This document shows, in pieces, positions 15,794 to 24,236 of a DNA stretch of 64,000 nt. The translations under genes were made by a program, and so were the position numbers. Location: the NCBI GenBank assembly GCA_017620525.1, contig JAGAUY010000093.1, forward strand, positions 1 to 64,000, given 5' to 3'. Below the pieces are notes generated by a model that searched no databases, was not told the origin of the DNA, and saw nothing but the letters and a program-made list of their open reading frames with translations. Source of the DNA: Oscillospiraceae bacterium. GTDB taxonomy: Bacteria > Bacillota > Clostridia > Oscillospirales > Oscillospiraceae. Each line of letters opens with the position of its first letter. Within the stretch, counting starts at the first letter, position 1.

Positions 15794-16642
15794 ATGAGAG
15801 CAGACTGCCATATGCATATGATCCTGGACGGTGTGGACTGGAGACAGGCCATTGCCCGTCACCGCGCGGGGCCTGACGAGAAATGGATCAGAAGGATCCT
15901 GGAGCGGTACCGGGATCTGGGATTTACCTATCTGCGTGACGGCGGTGACCGTTGGAATGCGGGAAAACGGGCCAGGGAACTGTCGGACGAATACGGCATC
16001 GTCTACCGGACACCCCTGGCGCCATTGTGCAAAGCGGGGCATTACGGAAGTTTTATAGGCAAAAAATACGAGAATTTCCGGGAATTTGCGAAACTTGTCG
16101 GACAGGCACGGGCAGAAGGTGCGGATTTTATCAAGATTATGATCTCAGGATTGATGGATTTCGACCGGTGCGGACAGTTGACGGAAGCGGGACTGCCGCC
16201 GGAAGAGATCCGGGAGCTGATCCACATCGCCCACGAAGAGGGATTTTCTGTGATGGCGCATGCCAACGGCGCCCGGACAGTGGAGGCTGCCGCCGCTGCC
16301 GGAGTGGATTCCGTGGAACACGGCGCATATCTGGATGAAGATGCGCTTGCTGCCATGAAAGAATCCCATGTGGTTTGGTGTCCGACCCTTTCCACCGTCG
16401 GGAATCTGCGGGGGAAAGGTAGATTTGATGAAGATGTGGTCCGGGGTATCCTGGAGACGGCCTGGGCCAATGTGGAGCGGTTTGCATCCATGGGAGGCAT
16501 ACTGGCTCCGGGCAGCGATGCGGGAGCCTGGGCAGTACCCCACGGCAGCCTGACGGAATACGAACTGCTGGCGCAGATTCTGGGTACCGGTGCGGAAGAC
16601 ATTCTGCGAAGGGGCATCCGGACGATCCGCGAACGGTTTTGA
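15794..16642 (+). CDS. Metal-dependent amidohydrolase
   Basis: A 282-residue cytoplasmic amidohydrolase-superfamily TIM barrel. DCHMHM at residues 4-9 is the N-terminal metal His-x-His. FIKIMISG near residue 114 carries the Lys expected to be carboxylated. MAHANG near residue 154 and SVEHGAYLD near residue 176 supply the next His ligands. PGSDAG near residue 238 supplies the catalytic Asp. It resembles imidazolonepropionase/prolidase-like members but is shorter than usual (about 400), because the small flanking beta-sandwich is missing. The start at 15794 follows AAGGAAGGTG. The substrate is unknown. Confidence 0.8.
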   Translation: MRADCHMHMILDGVDWRQAIARHRAGPDEKWIRRILERYRDLGFTYLRDGGDRWNAGKRARELSDEYGIVYRTPLAPLCKAGHYGSFIGKKYENFREFAKLVGQARAEGADFIKIMISGLMDFDRCGQLTEAGLPPEEIRELIHIAHEEGFSVMAHANGARTVEAAAAAGVDSVEHGAYLDEDALAAMKESHVVWCPTLSTVGNLRGKGRFDEDVVRGILETAWANVERFASMGGILAPGSDAGAWAVPHGSLTEYELLAQILGTGAEDILRRGIRTIRERF

Positions 16643-16656
16643 AACATGAAATGCGG

Positions 16657-16685
16657 TTGGCTTTTTTGGCGAAAGCTGATATAAT
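16657..16685 (+). promoter_or_regulatory. Promoter for the GH13 gene
   Basis: TTGGCT (16657-16662), 17-bp spacer, TATAAT (16680-16685); the ATG is only 18 bp downstream of the -10 box. Confidence 0.78.
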
Positions 16686-16703
16686 ACCCCCGGAGGGATG
16701 ATT

Positions 16704-18470
16704 ATGAATTTGAATGCCATCATTCACAGAAGTGCGCTGACGGACTGCTATGCCCTGGACAAGGACACGGCGGTATTGAATATCCGCACCGGTAAGGATA
16801 TTACCGCTGTGAATCTTGTATATGAAGACCCCTATGCCTACGGCATTTCCGGCGACATCCACTGGATCGGAATTCCCATGGCGATGACAATGAGCCGGGA
16901 ACTGAAGCACTGCTGTATCTGGACCGCTGAGGTAAAGCCTCTATACAAGCGGCTGCAGTATTATTTCGAGATCTTCTGCGGCGATGAGAAACTGCTGATG
17001 TTCGAAGATGATTTTTATACCGAGGAGCAGGCATTCCGCAAGGGCCGCTGGAAGCAGTATTTCAAGTTCCCCTGGATGAATGAATGTGATGTGTTTACGG
17101 TCCCGGACTGGGTGGAGCAGACGGTGTGGTATCAGATCATGCCGGACCGGTTCTGCCGGGGAGATAAGACATCCAAGCGGATGCCGCTGAAGGACTGGGA
17201 GGACCGGGAGAGCGTCACCGGAGGCGATTTCTACGGCGGCGACCTGCGGGGCATCATTCAGAAGCTGCCCTACCTGAAGGATCTGGGCATCACAGGCATA
17301 TACCTTCTTCCTCTGTTTGAATCCGATACCAATCATAAGTATAATATTTTCGACTATACCCGCATCGACCCGGATTTCGGTACCGAGGAAGATGTGAAGG
17401 AACTGGTGGATACGGCCCATGGCCTGGGGATCCGGGTGATGCTGGATGCGGTGTTCAACCACAGCGGCACCGGCTTCTTTGCCTGGCAGGATGTGTGGGA
17501 GAAGGGGGAGAATTCCCGGTACTTCGACTGGTTCTGCATCAATGAAAGGCCGTTCCGCAGAATCCGCAGGGACCTGCGGGACGGAAGATTCTACGGCTTT
17601 GCGTTCCTGGACAATATGCCCAAACTGAATACCGGAAATCCGGAGGTGGCGGACTACTGCGCCAAATTGTGCAAATACTGGGTGGAGAACTGGAACATCG
17701 ACGGAATCCGCTTCGATGTAGGCAACGAGATTTCCCACAGTTTCCTCAAGAAAGTCAACCGTCTGCTCAAACCCATCAAGCCGGATCTGTTTTTGCTGGG
17801 TGAGATCTGGATGGACTCCATTATGTGGCTCCAGGGCGATGAATACGATTCGGTTATGAACTATCCCTTCTTCGAGTCCATGCATAATTTCTGGTTGGAC
17901 CGGCAGTCTGATTCCCGGGATTTCATGTATGCCTTAAACCGCTGCTACAGCCTTTATCCGGAGCAGGTGAACCGCTGTATCTTCAATTTCCTGGATACCC
18001 ATGATACCATGCGCGCGCTGAACCGCTGCGGCAGTGAGGATGTGCTGTATCAGCAGCTGGCGGTTCTGATGACCATGCCCGGAACAGCCTGTATTTACTA
18101 TGGTACGGAGATCGCCATGCCAGGCGGACACGATCCGGACTGCCGCCGGACCATGCCCTGGGGCGAGATCGACTCCGGCATCCACAGCGGCAGGATCGAC
18201 GAAATGAAGCGCCTGATCGCGCTCCGAAAGTCCTGCGATTCTATTCGGGGAACGCAGATCCGCTGGCACCATGATCCCGCAGCTCCTCGTCTGATCTGCT
18301 ATGATCGTCCCGGCTGCGGCGATACGGTTCGGGTGTGGATCAATGGACAGCAGGAGGCGGTTGCGCTCTGTGCGGAGGGAGAGGTTCTCTACCAACGCCA
18401 TTTTGAAGGCGGAATGCTGAATCCCGGTGGAATTCTGGTCGTATGTACCGGCGCTGAAGGGGTGGTGTGA
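16704..18470 (+). CDS. GH13 alpha-glucan hydrolase, neopullulanase / cyclomaltodextrinase-like
   Basis: A 588-residue cytoplasmic (no signal peptide) GH13 enzyme acting on maltodextrins, cyclodextrins or pullulan fragments. An N-terminal CBM34-like beta domain (about 1-125) is followed by the catalytic barrel starting at VWYQIMPDRFCRG. All four conserved regions are visible: DAVFNH, GIRFDVGNE (nucleophile Asp near 337), LLGEIW (acid/base Glu near 367) and FLDTHDT (transition-state Asp near 434). ATG at 16704 is chosen because GGAGG ends 7 bases upstream; the ATG at 16698 is too close. It overlaps the next small gene by 4 bases. Confidence 0.88.
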   Translation: MNLNAIIHRSALTDCYALDKDTAVLNIRTGKDITAVNLVYEDPYAYGISGDIHWIGIPMAMTMSRELKHCCIWTAEVKPLYKRLQYYFEIFCGDEKLLMFEDDFYTEEQAFRKGRWKQYFKFPWMNECDVFTVPDWVEQTVWYQIMPDRFCRGDKTSKRMPLKDWEDRESVTGGDFYGGDLRGIIQKLPYLKDLGITGIYLLPLFESDTNHKYNIFDYTRIDPDFGTEEDVKELVDTAHGLGIRVMLDAVFNHSGTGFFAWQDVWEKGENSRYFDWFCINERPFRRIRRDLRDGRFYGFAFLDNMPKLNTGNPEVADYCAKLCKYWVENWNIDGIRFDVGNEISHSFLKKVNRLLKPIKPDLFLLGEIWMDSIMWLQGDEYDSVMNYPFFESMHNFWLDRQSDSRDFMYALNRCYSLYPEQVNRCIFNFLDTHDTMRALNRCGSEDVLYQQLAVLMTMPGTACIYYGTEIAMPGGHDPDCRRTMPWGEIDSGIHSGRIDEMKRLIALRKSCDSIRGTQIRWHHDPAAPRLICYDRPGCGDTVRVWINGQQEAVALCAEGEVLYQRHFEGGMLNPGGILVVCTGAEGVV

Positions 18471-18904
18471 TCGTGCTCGAACAGCTGAAAGCCCGCTATG
18501 CGCGCTATGAGCAGGAGGCGAGGAAGGCGGTTTTGAACGCAAAACCCACTGACGGTCTGTTCGGCATGGGCGCGGATCCGCGCAAGCATCCCTGCCACGA
18601 TCAGTTTTATCAGGATGTGGCCGAGTGGGCTGACACATTTGAGAAGACCGCACCTTCTGCCCAGGCCGCAGCCGACGCTGTGGAATGGATCATCCGGGCG
18701 GCGGACAGCCACCGGGATGAGGAGACTTATTGGTATATGTACGCGGCCCAGGTCCATGCCCGGCTGCTGATCCCGCTGATGGCTCCGGACCGGTGTGCAT
18801 CGCTTGTCCGGTGGTACGACAGCGCCTATCCGCCCATCGACAGAATGCCGGTACAGAAAGAACTTTTCAGGCTTCTGCGCAAATGCTCCAAAGCAAAAAA
18901 ATAG
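18467..18904 (+). CDS. Hypothetical helical protein coupled to the GH13 gene
   Basis: A 145-residue product starting at a GTG that overlaps the GH13 stop (GTGTGA); a GTG at 18473 is an alternative. It is charged, mostly helical, without signal peptide or membrane segment. Recognisable only by its shape: an N-terminal Lys/Arg/Glu helix, DPRKHPCHDQFYQDVAEW around residues 38-55, two Trp/Tyr-rich helices and a basic C-terminus. I do not recognise a family. Translational coupling suggests a role with glucan breakdown, but nothing in the sequence proves it. A strong terminator follows. Confidence 0.65.
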   Translation: MIVLEQLKARYARYEQEARKAVLNAKPTDGLFGMGADPRKHPCHDQFYQDVAEWADTFEKTAPSAQAAADAVEWIIRAADSHRDEETYWYMYAAQVHARLLIPLMAPDRCASLVRWYDSAYPPIDRMPVQKELFRLLRKCSKAKK

Positions 18905-18914
18905 TATAAAAGAG

Positions 18915-18956
18915 TCAGGCTCCGGAGGAAATTCCGGAGCCTGATTGTTAATTTTA
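18915..18956 (+). terminator. Intrinsic terminator after the GH13 operon
   Basis: TCAGGCTCCGGA (18915-18926) / TCCGGAGCCTGA (18933-18944), then a T/A-rich run. Confidence 0.9.
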
Positions 18957-19128
18957 TTAACAACTAATGGGGGAATCACCGACGTTTATTATGCAATATG
19001 CAGTATACAATGGAATGGGATAGCAAAATAGTCAAAAAGAAAAATAAAAAGAGCATAGCAAACTGGGTACATTTGATACCCCACCCTTGTGGCATCAAAC
19101 AAAAATAGCGATAATGATAAAACTATCG
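18957..19128 (+). promoter_or_regulatory. AT-rich upstream control region of the sugar ABC operon
   Basis: About 170 bases without a gene. It holds an imperfect inverted repeat TTTGAT...CCAC-cctt-GTGG...ATCAAA (about 19070-19101) and is otherwise AT-rich. It may bind an activator such as the AraC protein encoded at 24237-25184; no experimental support. Confidence 0.4.
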
Positions 19129-19158
19129 TTGACAAGTGTCAATGGCGTATTGTAAGAT
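19129..19158 (+). promoter_or_regulatory. Promoter of the sugar ABC operon with overlapping palindrome
   Basis: TTGACA (19129-19134), 18-bp spacer, TAAGAT (19153-19158). The -35 box is the left arm of a perfect palindrome, TTGACA-AG-TGTCAA (19129-19142), well placed for repression. A leader of about 75 nt follows, with site AAGGGAG before the ATG. Confidence 0.65.
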
Positions 19159-19240
19159 GTTGGTAAGGTTCAAAACAGTGATATTCATTGTGTGACCGAA
19201 AACGGACGAAAGTCCAACAACATGAAGGGAGAAAACAAAA

Positions 19241-20389
19241 ATGAAGAAAATCCTGGCTATGATTCTGGCTCTGGTTATGGTTCTGGCTCTGGTCGCCTGC
19301 GGCGGCGAGACTGCTCCTGCTACCGAAGCACCTGCAGCAGAAAACGAAGCCCCCGCTACCGAGGCTCCCGCTGCTGAAGACGAAGCCCCCGCTGCCGAAG
19401 GCGGCAATCTGGTCGGCGTTGCAATGCCCACTAAGGACCTGCAGCGTTGGAATCAGGACGGCGAGAACATGAAGGCTCAGCTGGAAGCCGCTGGCTACAC
19501 TGTTGACCTGCAGTACGCTGCCAACGACATCCCCACTCAGGTTTCCCAGATTGAGAACATGATCGCCAACGGCTGCGAAGTCCTGGTTATCGCTTCCATC
19601 GACGGCGAAGCTCTGGGTACCGTTCTGGACCAGGCTAAGGCTGAAGGCATCCCCGTCATTGCTTATGACCGTCTGATCATGAACTCCGATGCAGTTTCCT
19701 ACTATGCTACCTTCGACAACTGGGATGTTGGCGTGAAGCAGGGCGAGTACATCGTCAATGCTCTGGATCTGGAGAATGCTCCTGAAGGCACCACCTACAA
19801 CATCGAGTACATCACCGGCGACCCCGGCGACAACAACATCAACTTCTTCTTCGACGGCGCTATCTCCGTCCTGCAGCCCTACATCGACGCAGGTGTCCTG
19901 GTTTGCCCCTCCGGCCAGACCGAGAAGCAGGCTGTTGCTACCGCTAACTGGGCAACCGACGCTGCACAGGCTCGTTTCGAGAACATCCTGGCTTCCTACT
20001 ATGCTGACGGCACCGAGCTGCACGCCGTTCTGGCTTCCAACGACTCCACCGCTCTGGGCGTTGCCAACGCTCTGGCTTCCTCCTACACCGGTCCCTACCC
20101 TGTTCTGACCGGTCAGGACTGCGACATCGCTTCCGTTAAGAACATGATCGCCGGCACTCAGTCCATGTCCGTCTTCAAGGACACCCGTACTCTGGCTGCC
20201 AAGACCGTCGAGATGGTCGACGCTCTGATGCAGGGCACCGAGCCCCCCATCAATGATACCGAGACCTACAACAACGGCACCGGCATCATCCCCTCCTTCC
20301 TGTGCGAGCCCGTCGCAGCAACTGTTGACGACATCCAGTCCCTGCTGATCGACTCCGGCTATTACACCCAGGAGCAGCTGGACAACTAA
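19241..20389 (+). CDS. ChvE/XylF-type sugar-binding lipoprotein of ABC transporter
   Basis: A 382-residue lipoprotein. The signal peptide ends in LVAC with Cys20 as lipidation site, followed by an Ala-Pro-Thr-Glu repeat linker (residues 21-54) and a Peripla_BP_4 domain. SIDGEALGTVLDQAKAEGIP, AYDRLI, TGDPGDNN and LASNDSTALGVANAL match multiple-sugar-binding ChvE and xylose-binding XylF proteins. It delivers sugar to the ATPase and permease encoded downstream. Codon use is strongly biased, as in highly expressed genes. A hairpin without a T tract follows and may stabilise the upstream message so that binding protein exceeds the membrane parts. Confidence 0.9.
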   Translation: MKKILAMILALVMVLALVACGGETAPATEAPAAENEAPATEAPAAEDEAPAAEGGNLVGVAMPTKDLQRWNQDGENMKAQLEAAGYTVDLQYAANDIPTQVSQIENMIANGCEVLVIASIDGEALGTVLDQAKAEGIPVIAYDRLIMNSDAVSYYATFDNWDVGVKQGEYIVNALDLENAPEGTTYNIEYITGDPGDNNINFFFDGAISVLQPYIDAGVLVCPSGQTEKQAVATANWATDAAQARFENILASYYADGTELHAVLASNDSTALGVANALASSYTGPYPVLTGQDCDIASVKNMIAGTQSMSVFKDTRTLAAKTVEMVDALMQGTEPPINDTETYNNGTGIIPSFLCEPVAATVDDIQSLLIDSGYYTQEQLDN

Positions 20390-20424
20390 TTCTCCGGCAA
20401 ACAATTCATAATTCCTAGAAACCA

Positions 20425-20457
20425 TTCGGGCAAGGCGGTCCTCCCGCCTTGCCCGAA
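20425..20457 (+). repeat. Intercistronic stem-loop
   Basis: TTCGGGCAAGGCGG / CCGCCTTGCCCGAA with a 5-base loop, followed by AAAA rather than T. Likely an mRNA 3'-end stabiliser between binding protein and ATPase, not a full terminator. Confidence 0.7.
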
Positions 20458-20479
20458 AAACACCAAATGAGGTGATCGC

Positions 20480-22015
20480 TTGTCTGAAAATATTCTCGAA
20501 ATGAAAAATATCACCAAGCTGTTTCCCGGTGTCAAGGCTCTTGACAACGTGAATCTGCAGGTGAAAAAGGGTTCTATTCATGCGCTGGTCGGCGAGAACG
20601 GCGCCGGTAAATCTACCCTGATGAATGTCCTCAGCGGCATTTACCCCTATGGCTCCTATTCCGGAGACATTGTTTATGAAGGAGAGATTTGTCAGTTCTC
20701 CAAAATCACTGACAGTGAATCCAAGGGCATCGTCATCATCCATCAGGAGCTGGCGCTGGTTCCCTACATGACCATCGGCGAAAATATGTTCCTGGGAAAT
20801 GAGCGAGGAAAGTCCTTCTCCATTGACTGGGACACCACTTATGCTGATGCGGATAAGTATCTGAAAATTGTAGGTCTGTCTGAGTCTTCCCACACCCTGA
20901 TCAAAGATATCGGTGTTGGTAAGCAGCAGCTGGTTGAGATCGCAAAGGCGCTGGCAAAGAATGCCCGCCTGCTGATCCTGGACGAGCCTACTTCCTCCCT
21001 GAATGAAACGGACTCTAAGGCCCTGCTGGATCTGCTGCTGCAGTTCAAGAGCGAGGGCATGACCTGTATTATTATTTCCCACAAGCTCAACGAGGTCTCC
21101 TATGTTGCTGATGAGATCACCGTCATCCGTGACGGCGCCACCATCGAGACCATCGACAATGCAAATCATGACATCGATGAAGACCGGATCATCCGGGGCA
21201 TGGTCGGCCGTGAGATCGAGGACCGCTTCCCGAAGCGTCCCAATGTCCAGGTGGGCGACATCAATATGGAGGTCTCCGACTGGACCGTCCATCATCCCAT
21301 CTACCAGGAAAAGAAGGTTGTCGACAATGTCAGCTTCCACGTCCGCAAGGGCGAGGTCGTGGGCATTTCCGGCCTGATGGGCGCCGGCCGCACTGAGCTG
21401 GCTATGAGCCTCTTCGGCCGCAGTTATGGCTCCAACATCAGCGGTAGCCTGAAACTGAACGGCAAGGAAGTGACGCTGAAGAACGAGAGAGCCGCCATCA
21501 AGAACGGCCTGGCCTATGTTACCGAAGACCGCAAGGGCGATGGTCTGCTGCTGGGCAATCCCATTCGCGTCAACACCACCCTGGCCAACCTGGATGCGCT
21601 GTGTGTCAACGGCGTGATCGATCAGGACAAGGAATACGCTATCGCTGACGAATACCGTCAGAAGCTGCGCACCAAGTGTACCGGTGTGGAGCAGAACGTT
21701 GGCAACCTGTCCGGCGGCAACCAGCAGAAGGTGCTGCTGGCCAAGTGGATGTTCACCGATCCCGATATTCTGATTCTGGACGAGCCTACCCGCGGCATCG
21801 ATGTAGGCGCCAAGTACGAGATCTACTGCATCATCAACGACCTGGCCGCTCAGGGCAAGTCCGTTGTGATGATCTCCTCCGAGCTGCCCGAAGTCCTGGG
21901 TATGAGCGACCGGATCTATGTTATGAACGAAGGCAAGATCGTTGGCGAATTCCAGCAGGCAGACGCCTCCCAGGAGAGCATCATGGCCTGCATCCTGAAA
22001 TCCAGTAACAACTAA
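20480..22015 (+). CDS. Sugar ABC transporter ATP-binding protein (MmsA/GguA/XylG type)
   Basis: A 511-residue double-nucleotide-binding-domain ATPase. The first half has an intact Walker A (GENGAGKST near residue 39) and Walker B (LLILDEPTSSL). The second half has the degenerate Walker A typical of this family (GLMGAGRTE), an intact signature LSGGNQQKVLLAKW and ILILDEPTRGID. It drives import of the sugar bound by the preceding lipoprotein. TTG at 20480 is chosen because GAGGTGA lies immediately upstream and the residues SENILEMKNITKLFPGVKAL align with family N-termini. 15 bp before the permease gene. Confidence 0.92.
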   Translation: MSENILEMKNITKLFPGVKALDNVNLQVKKGSIHALVGENGAGKSTLMNVLSGIYPYGSYSGDIVYEGEICQFSKITDSESKGIVIIHQELALVPYMTIGENMFLGNERGKSFSIDWDTTYADADKYLKIVGLSESSHTLIKDIGVGKQQLVEIAKALAKNARLLILDEPTSSLNETDSKALLDLLLQFKSEGMTCIIISHKLNEVSYVADEITVIRDGATIETIDNANHDIDEDRIIRGMVGREIEDRFPKRPNVQVGDINMEVSDWTVHHPIYQEKKVVDNVSFHVRKGEVVGISGLMGAGRTELAMSLFGRSYGSNISGSLKLNGKEVTLKNERAAIKNGLAYVTEDRKGDGLLLGNPIRVNTTLANLDALCVNGVIDQDKEYAIADEYRQKLRTKCTGVEQNVGNLSGGNQQKVLLAKWMFTDPDILILDEPTRGIDVGAKYEIYCIINDLAAQGKSVVMISSELPEVLGMSDRIYVMNEGKIVGEFQQADASQESIMACILKSSNN

Positions 22016-22030
22016 AGGAGAGCTTCAATC

Positions 22031-23206
22031 ATGACAAAGACAAAAGTTATGAACTGGCTCCAGAAGAACACCATGATTCTGATCCTGGTGCTGGTGGTCC
22101 TGTTCTTCACCTGGCAGACCCAGGGTAAGATCCTGCTGCCTCAGAATATCACCAACCTGATCGCTCAGAATGCCTACGTCTTCATCCTGGCAACCGGTAT
22201 GCTGCTGTGTATTCTGACCGGTGGTAACATCGACCTTAGCGTCGGTTCCGTGGTCTGCTTTGCCGGTGCTGTCGGTGCGCTGCTGATGGCAAAGGGCATG
22301 AATATGTGGCTGGCAGTTCTGGTCATGCTGGCAATCGGCCTGCTGGTCGGCGGTCTGCAGGCATTCTGCATCGCTTATATCCATGTTCCCCCCTTCATCA
22401 CCACCCTGGCTGGTCAGCTGATCTTCCGCGGCCTGTCCAACGTCATCCTGAACGGCCGTACCCAGACTGTCAATGTCCAGATGTTCAAGGACGTTTTCGG
22501 TGGCGGTGCTACCTGCTATGTTCCCGACCTGCTGGGCGGCGGTGAAGGCATGAATCTGCTGTGTCTGGTGGTCGGCATCATTGCCTGTGTCATTTATCTG
22601 GCGCTGACTGCCCGCACCCGCATCACCCGCATTAAGAAGGGTTACGCAGTTGACTCTCTGGTATCCACCATTGTCCGCAGCGTGGTCATTGTTGCTGTGC
22701 TGATGTTCGTTACCGTTAAGCTGTCTCAGTACAAGGGTATTCCTTCCGCTCTGATCTGGGTCGCTCTGGTTGTTGCAGTCTATGCTTACATCACCTCCAA
22801 GACCACCATGGGCCGCTACCTGTACGCTGTCGGCGGCAACGAGAAGGCCACCAAGCTGTCCGGTATCGACACCCGCAAGGTTTACTTCTTTGCTTATACC
22901 AACATGGGTTTCCTGGCTGCACTGGCAGGTATCCTGACCATCGCCCGTATGGCTTCCGCACAGCCTACCTATGGTGACAGCTACGAAATGGATGCCATTT
23001 CCTCCTGCTTCATCGGCGGCGCATCCGCTTACGGCGGTGTTGGTACTGTTCCCGGCGTTATCATCGGTGCAGTTCTGATGGGCGTTATCAACCTGGGCAT
23101 GTCCGTTATGGGCATTGACCAGAACTTCCAGAAGGTCGTCAAGGGCGCGGTCCTGCTGGCTGCCGTTATCTTCGACGTCATTTCCAAGCGCAACGATACC
23201 AAGTAA
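22031..23206 (+). CDS. Sugar ABC transporter permease (MmsB/GguB/XylH type)
   Basis: A 391-residue integral membrane protein with about ten hydrophobic helices. The BPD-transporter-2 signature is visible: GGNIDLSVGSVVCFAGA near residue 65 and the second-half AYGGVGTVPGVIIGAVLMG near residue 333. It forms the membrane channel of the importer. A longer cytoplasmic loop with RTRITRIKKGY (near 195-205) is typical of the XylH branch. The start follows AAGGAG. A strong terminator ends this three-gene transporter unit. Confidence 0.92.
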   Translation: MTKTKVMNWLQKNTMILILVLVVLFFTWQTQGKILLPQNITNLIAQNAYVFILATGMLLCILTGGNIDLSVGSVVCFAGAVGALLMAKGMNMWLAVLVMLAIGLLVGGLQAFCIAYIHVPPFITTLAGQLIFRGLSNVILNGRTQTVNVQMFKDVFGGGATCYVPDLLGGGEGMNLLCLVVGIIACVIYLALTARTRITRIKKGYAVDSLVSTIVRSVVIVAVLMFVTVKLSQYKGIPSALIWVALVVAVYAYITSKTTMGRYLYAVGGNEKATKLSGIDTRKVYFFAYTNMGFLAALAGILTIARMASAQPTYGDSYEMDAISSCFIGGASAYGGVGTVPGVIIGAVLMGVINLGMSVMGIDQNFQKVVKGAVLLAAVIFDVISKRNDTK

Positions 23207-23236
23207 GATTCCCTTTCGGAAGGCAGTTATTCAACG

Positions 23237-23272
23237 CAAAAAAAGGGGCCGCTCCCGGCGGTCCCTTTTTTA
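23237..23272 (+). terminator. Intrinsic terminator of the sugar ABC operon
   Basis: AAAAAAGGG-CCGC / GGCGG-CCCTTTTTT hairpin with a TCCC loop. Confidence 0.9.
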
Positions 23273-23284
23273 GAAGGATCATCT

Positions 23285-23569
23285 ATGGATAAAGAAAAGA
23301 AAAGTATCTTCAATGCTCCGCTGAATATGGATGGTTCCACCCGCGTTACGCTGTTGGTGGTTGTCGGCGGATATCTCATTTACATGGCTTATCAGATGGT
23401 TCGTGACACACTCAGCGGCGTATCCAGCATGGGATTGACCACGACGCTGATCCTGGCGGGACTGATGGCTCTCGCGGGTATTGCCGTTATCGGCTATGGT
23501 GTATGTCTTTGGTCATTCTCCAGAAAAAAGAAGGATGAGCAGAAATCGGAGGAAACGGATGAAGAATAA
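23285..23569 (+). CDS. Small two-helix membrane protein of unknown function
   Basis: A 94-residue protein with a short polar N-terminus, two hydrophobic segments (about 20-39 and 50-76) and a charged C-terminal tail (KKKDEQKSEETDEE). The start follows AGAAGGA. Its end overlaps the start of the YczE-type gene by 11 bases, so the two are co-translated. It begins 13 bp after the ABC terminator, so it may be expressed by readthrough. I do not recognise a family. Confidence 0.65.
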   Translation: MDKEKKSIFNAPLNMDGSTRVTLLVVVGGYLIYMAYQMVRDTLSGVSSMGLTTTLILAGLMALAGIAVIGYGVCLWSFSRKKKDEQKSEETDEE

Positions 23570-24209
23570 TCTGTTGAAATGGATCCCCAGAGTGATCCTT
23601 CTTCTGGTGGGTCTGACCATTGCCCATTTGGGTGTGACCCTGTTTTTACAGGCGAATTTGGGATCGGATCCGTTCAATGTGCTGATTCAGGGGCTGTTTC
23701 GCCGGATCAGCTGGCCCGAAGCCCTGGCTGTGACACATGGCCGGGTACATATGGGCATTTCGTTTTTGATTATCCTGGTGCTGCTGATTGTGGACCGCAG
23801 TTACATCCGTATCGGAACGCTGCTGTGCATGGTCCTGGGTGGCCCCATTATTGATATGTTTACGCTGCTGCTGGCGGGTGTGATTCATGCGGGATCTCCC
23901 TTCATCTGGCGGGTGTGCTGCCTGGTGCTTGGATGTGTGATCCTTGCTTTCGGCATGACCATCGTCATCAAATCCCAGGCCGGTACCGGACCTAATGATC
24001 TGGTAGCTGTGGTCATCAGTGACAAGACGAAACGGAAATTCGGCATCATCCGCATTGTGGTGGATGTGTGTTTCGCACTGGCAGGATTCCTGCTTGGCGG
24101 TACTGTGGGCCTGGGCACGGTGATCTGCGCCTGCCTGGTTGGTCCGACGGCTCAGATATTCCTGCCGTTTTCCGAAAAGCTGTGCGGCCGTTTTCTCACA
24201 GAAACATAA
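23559..24209 (+). CDS. YczE/YitT-like multipass membrane protein
   Basis: A 216-residue protein with five or six hydrophobic helices and the conserved small-residue loops seen in YczE/YyaS-type proteins: FLQANLGSDPFNVLIQG near residue 25 and SQAGTGPNDLVAV near residue 138, with a second-half repeat of the same idea (VGLGTVICACLVGP). Function in the family is not established. ATG at 23559 behind GGAGGA is preferred over an upstream in-frame ATG at 23481 inside the preceding gene. The gene sits between the sugar importer and a divergent AraC regulator, hinting at a transport-linked role. Confidence 0.75.
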   Translation: MKNNLLKWIPRVILLLVGLTIAHLGVTLFLQANLGSDPFNVLIQGLFRRISWPEALAVTHGRVHMGISFLIILVLLIVDRSYIRIGTLLCMVLGGPIIDMFTLLLAGVIHAGSPFIWRVCCLVLGCVILAFGMTIVIKSQAGTGPNDLVAVVISDKTKRKFGIIRIVVDVCFALAGFLLGGTVGLGTVICACLVGPTAQIFLPFSEKLCGRFLTET

Positions 24210-24212
24210 TAA

Positions 24213-24234
24213 GACCGCATCGGATGATGCGGTC
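24213..24234. terminator. Hairpin between converging membrane-protein and AraC genes
   Basis: GACCGCATC / GATGCGGTC with loop GGAT; T-rich only on the minus strand (TTATTATGTT), so it probably ends the AraC transcript and perhaps both. Confidence 0.65.
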
Positions 24235-24236
24235 TG

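Noticed and set aside
20425..20457. Terminator splitting the sugar ABC operon
   Set aside because: The hairpin is strong but followed by AAAA, not T; the ATPase gene follows with no separate promoter. Kept as a stability stem-loop.
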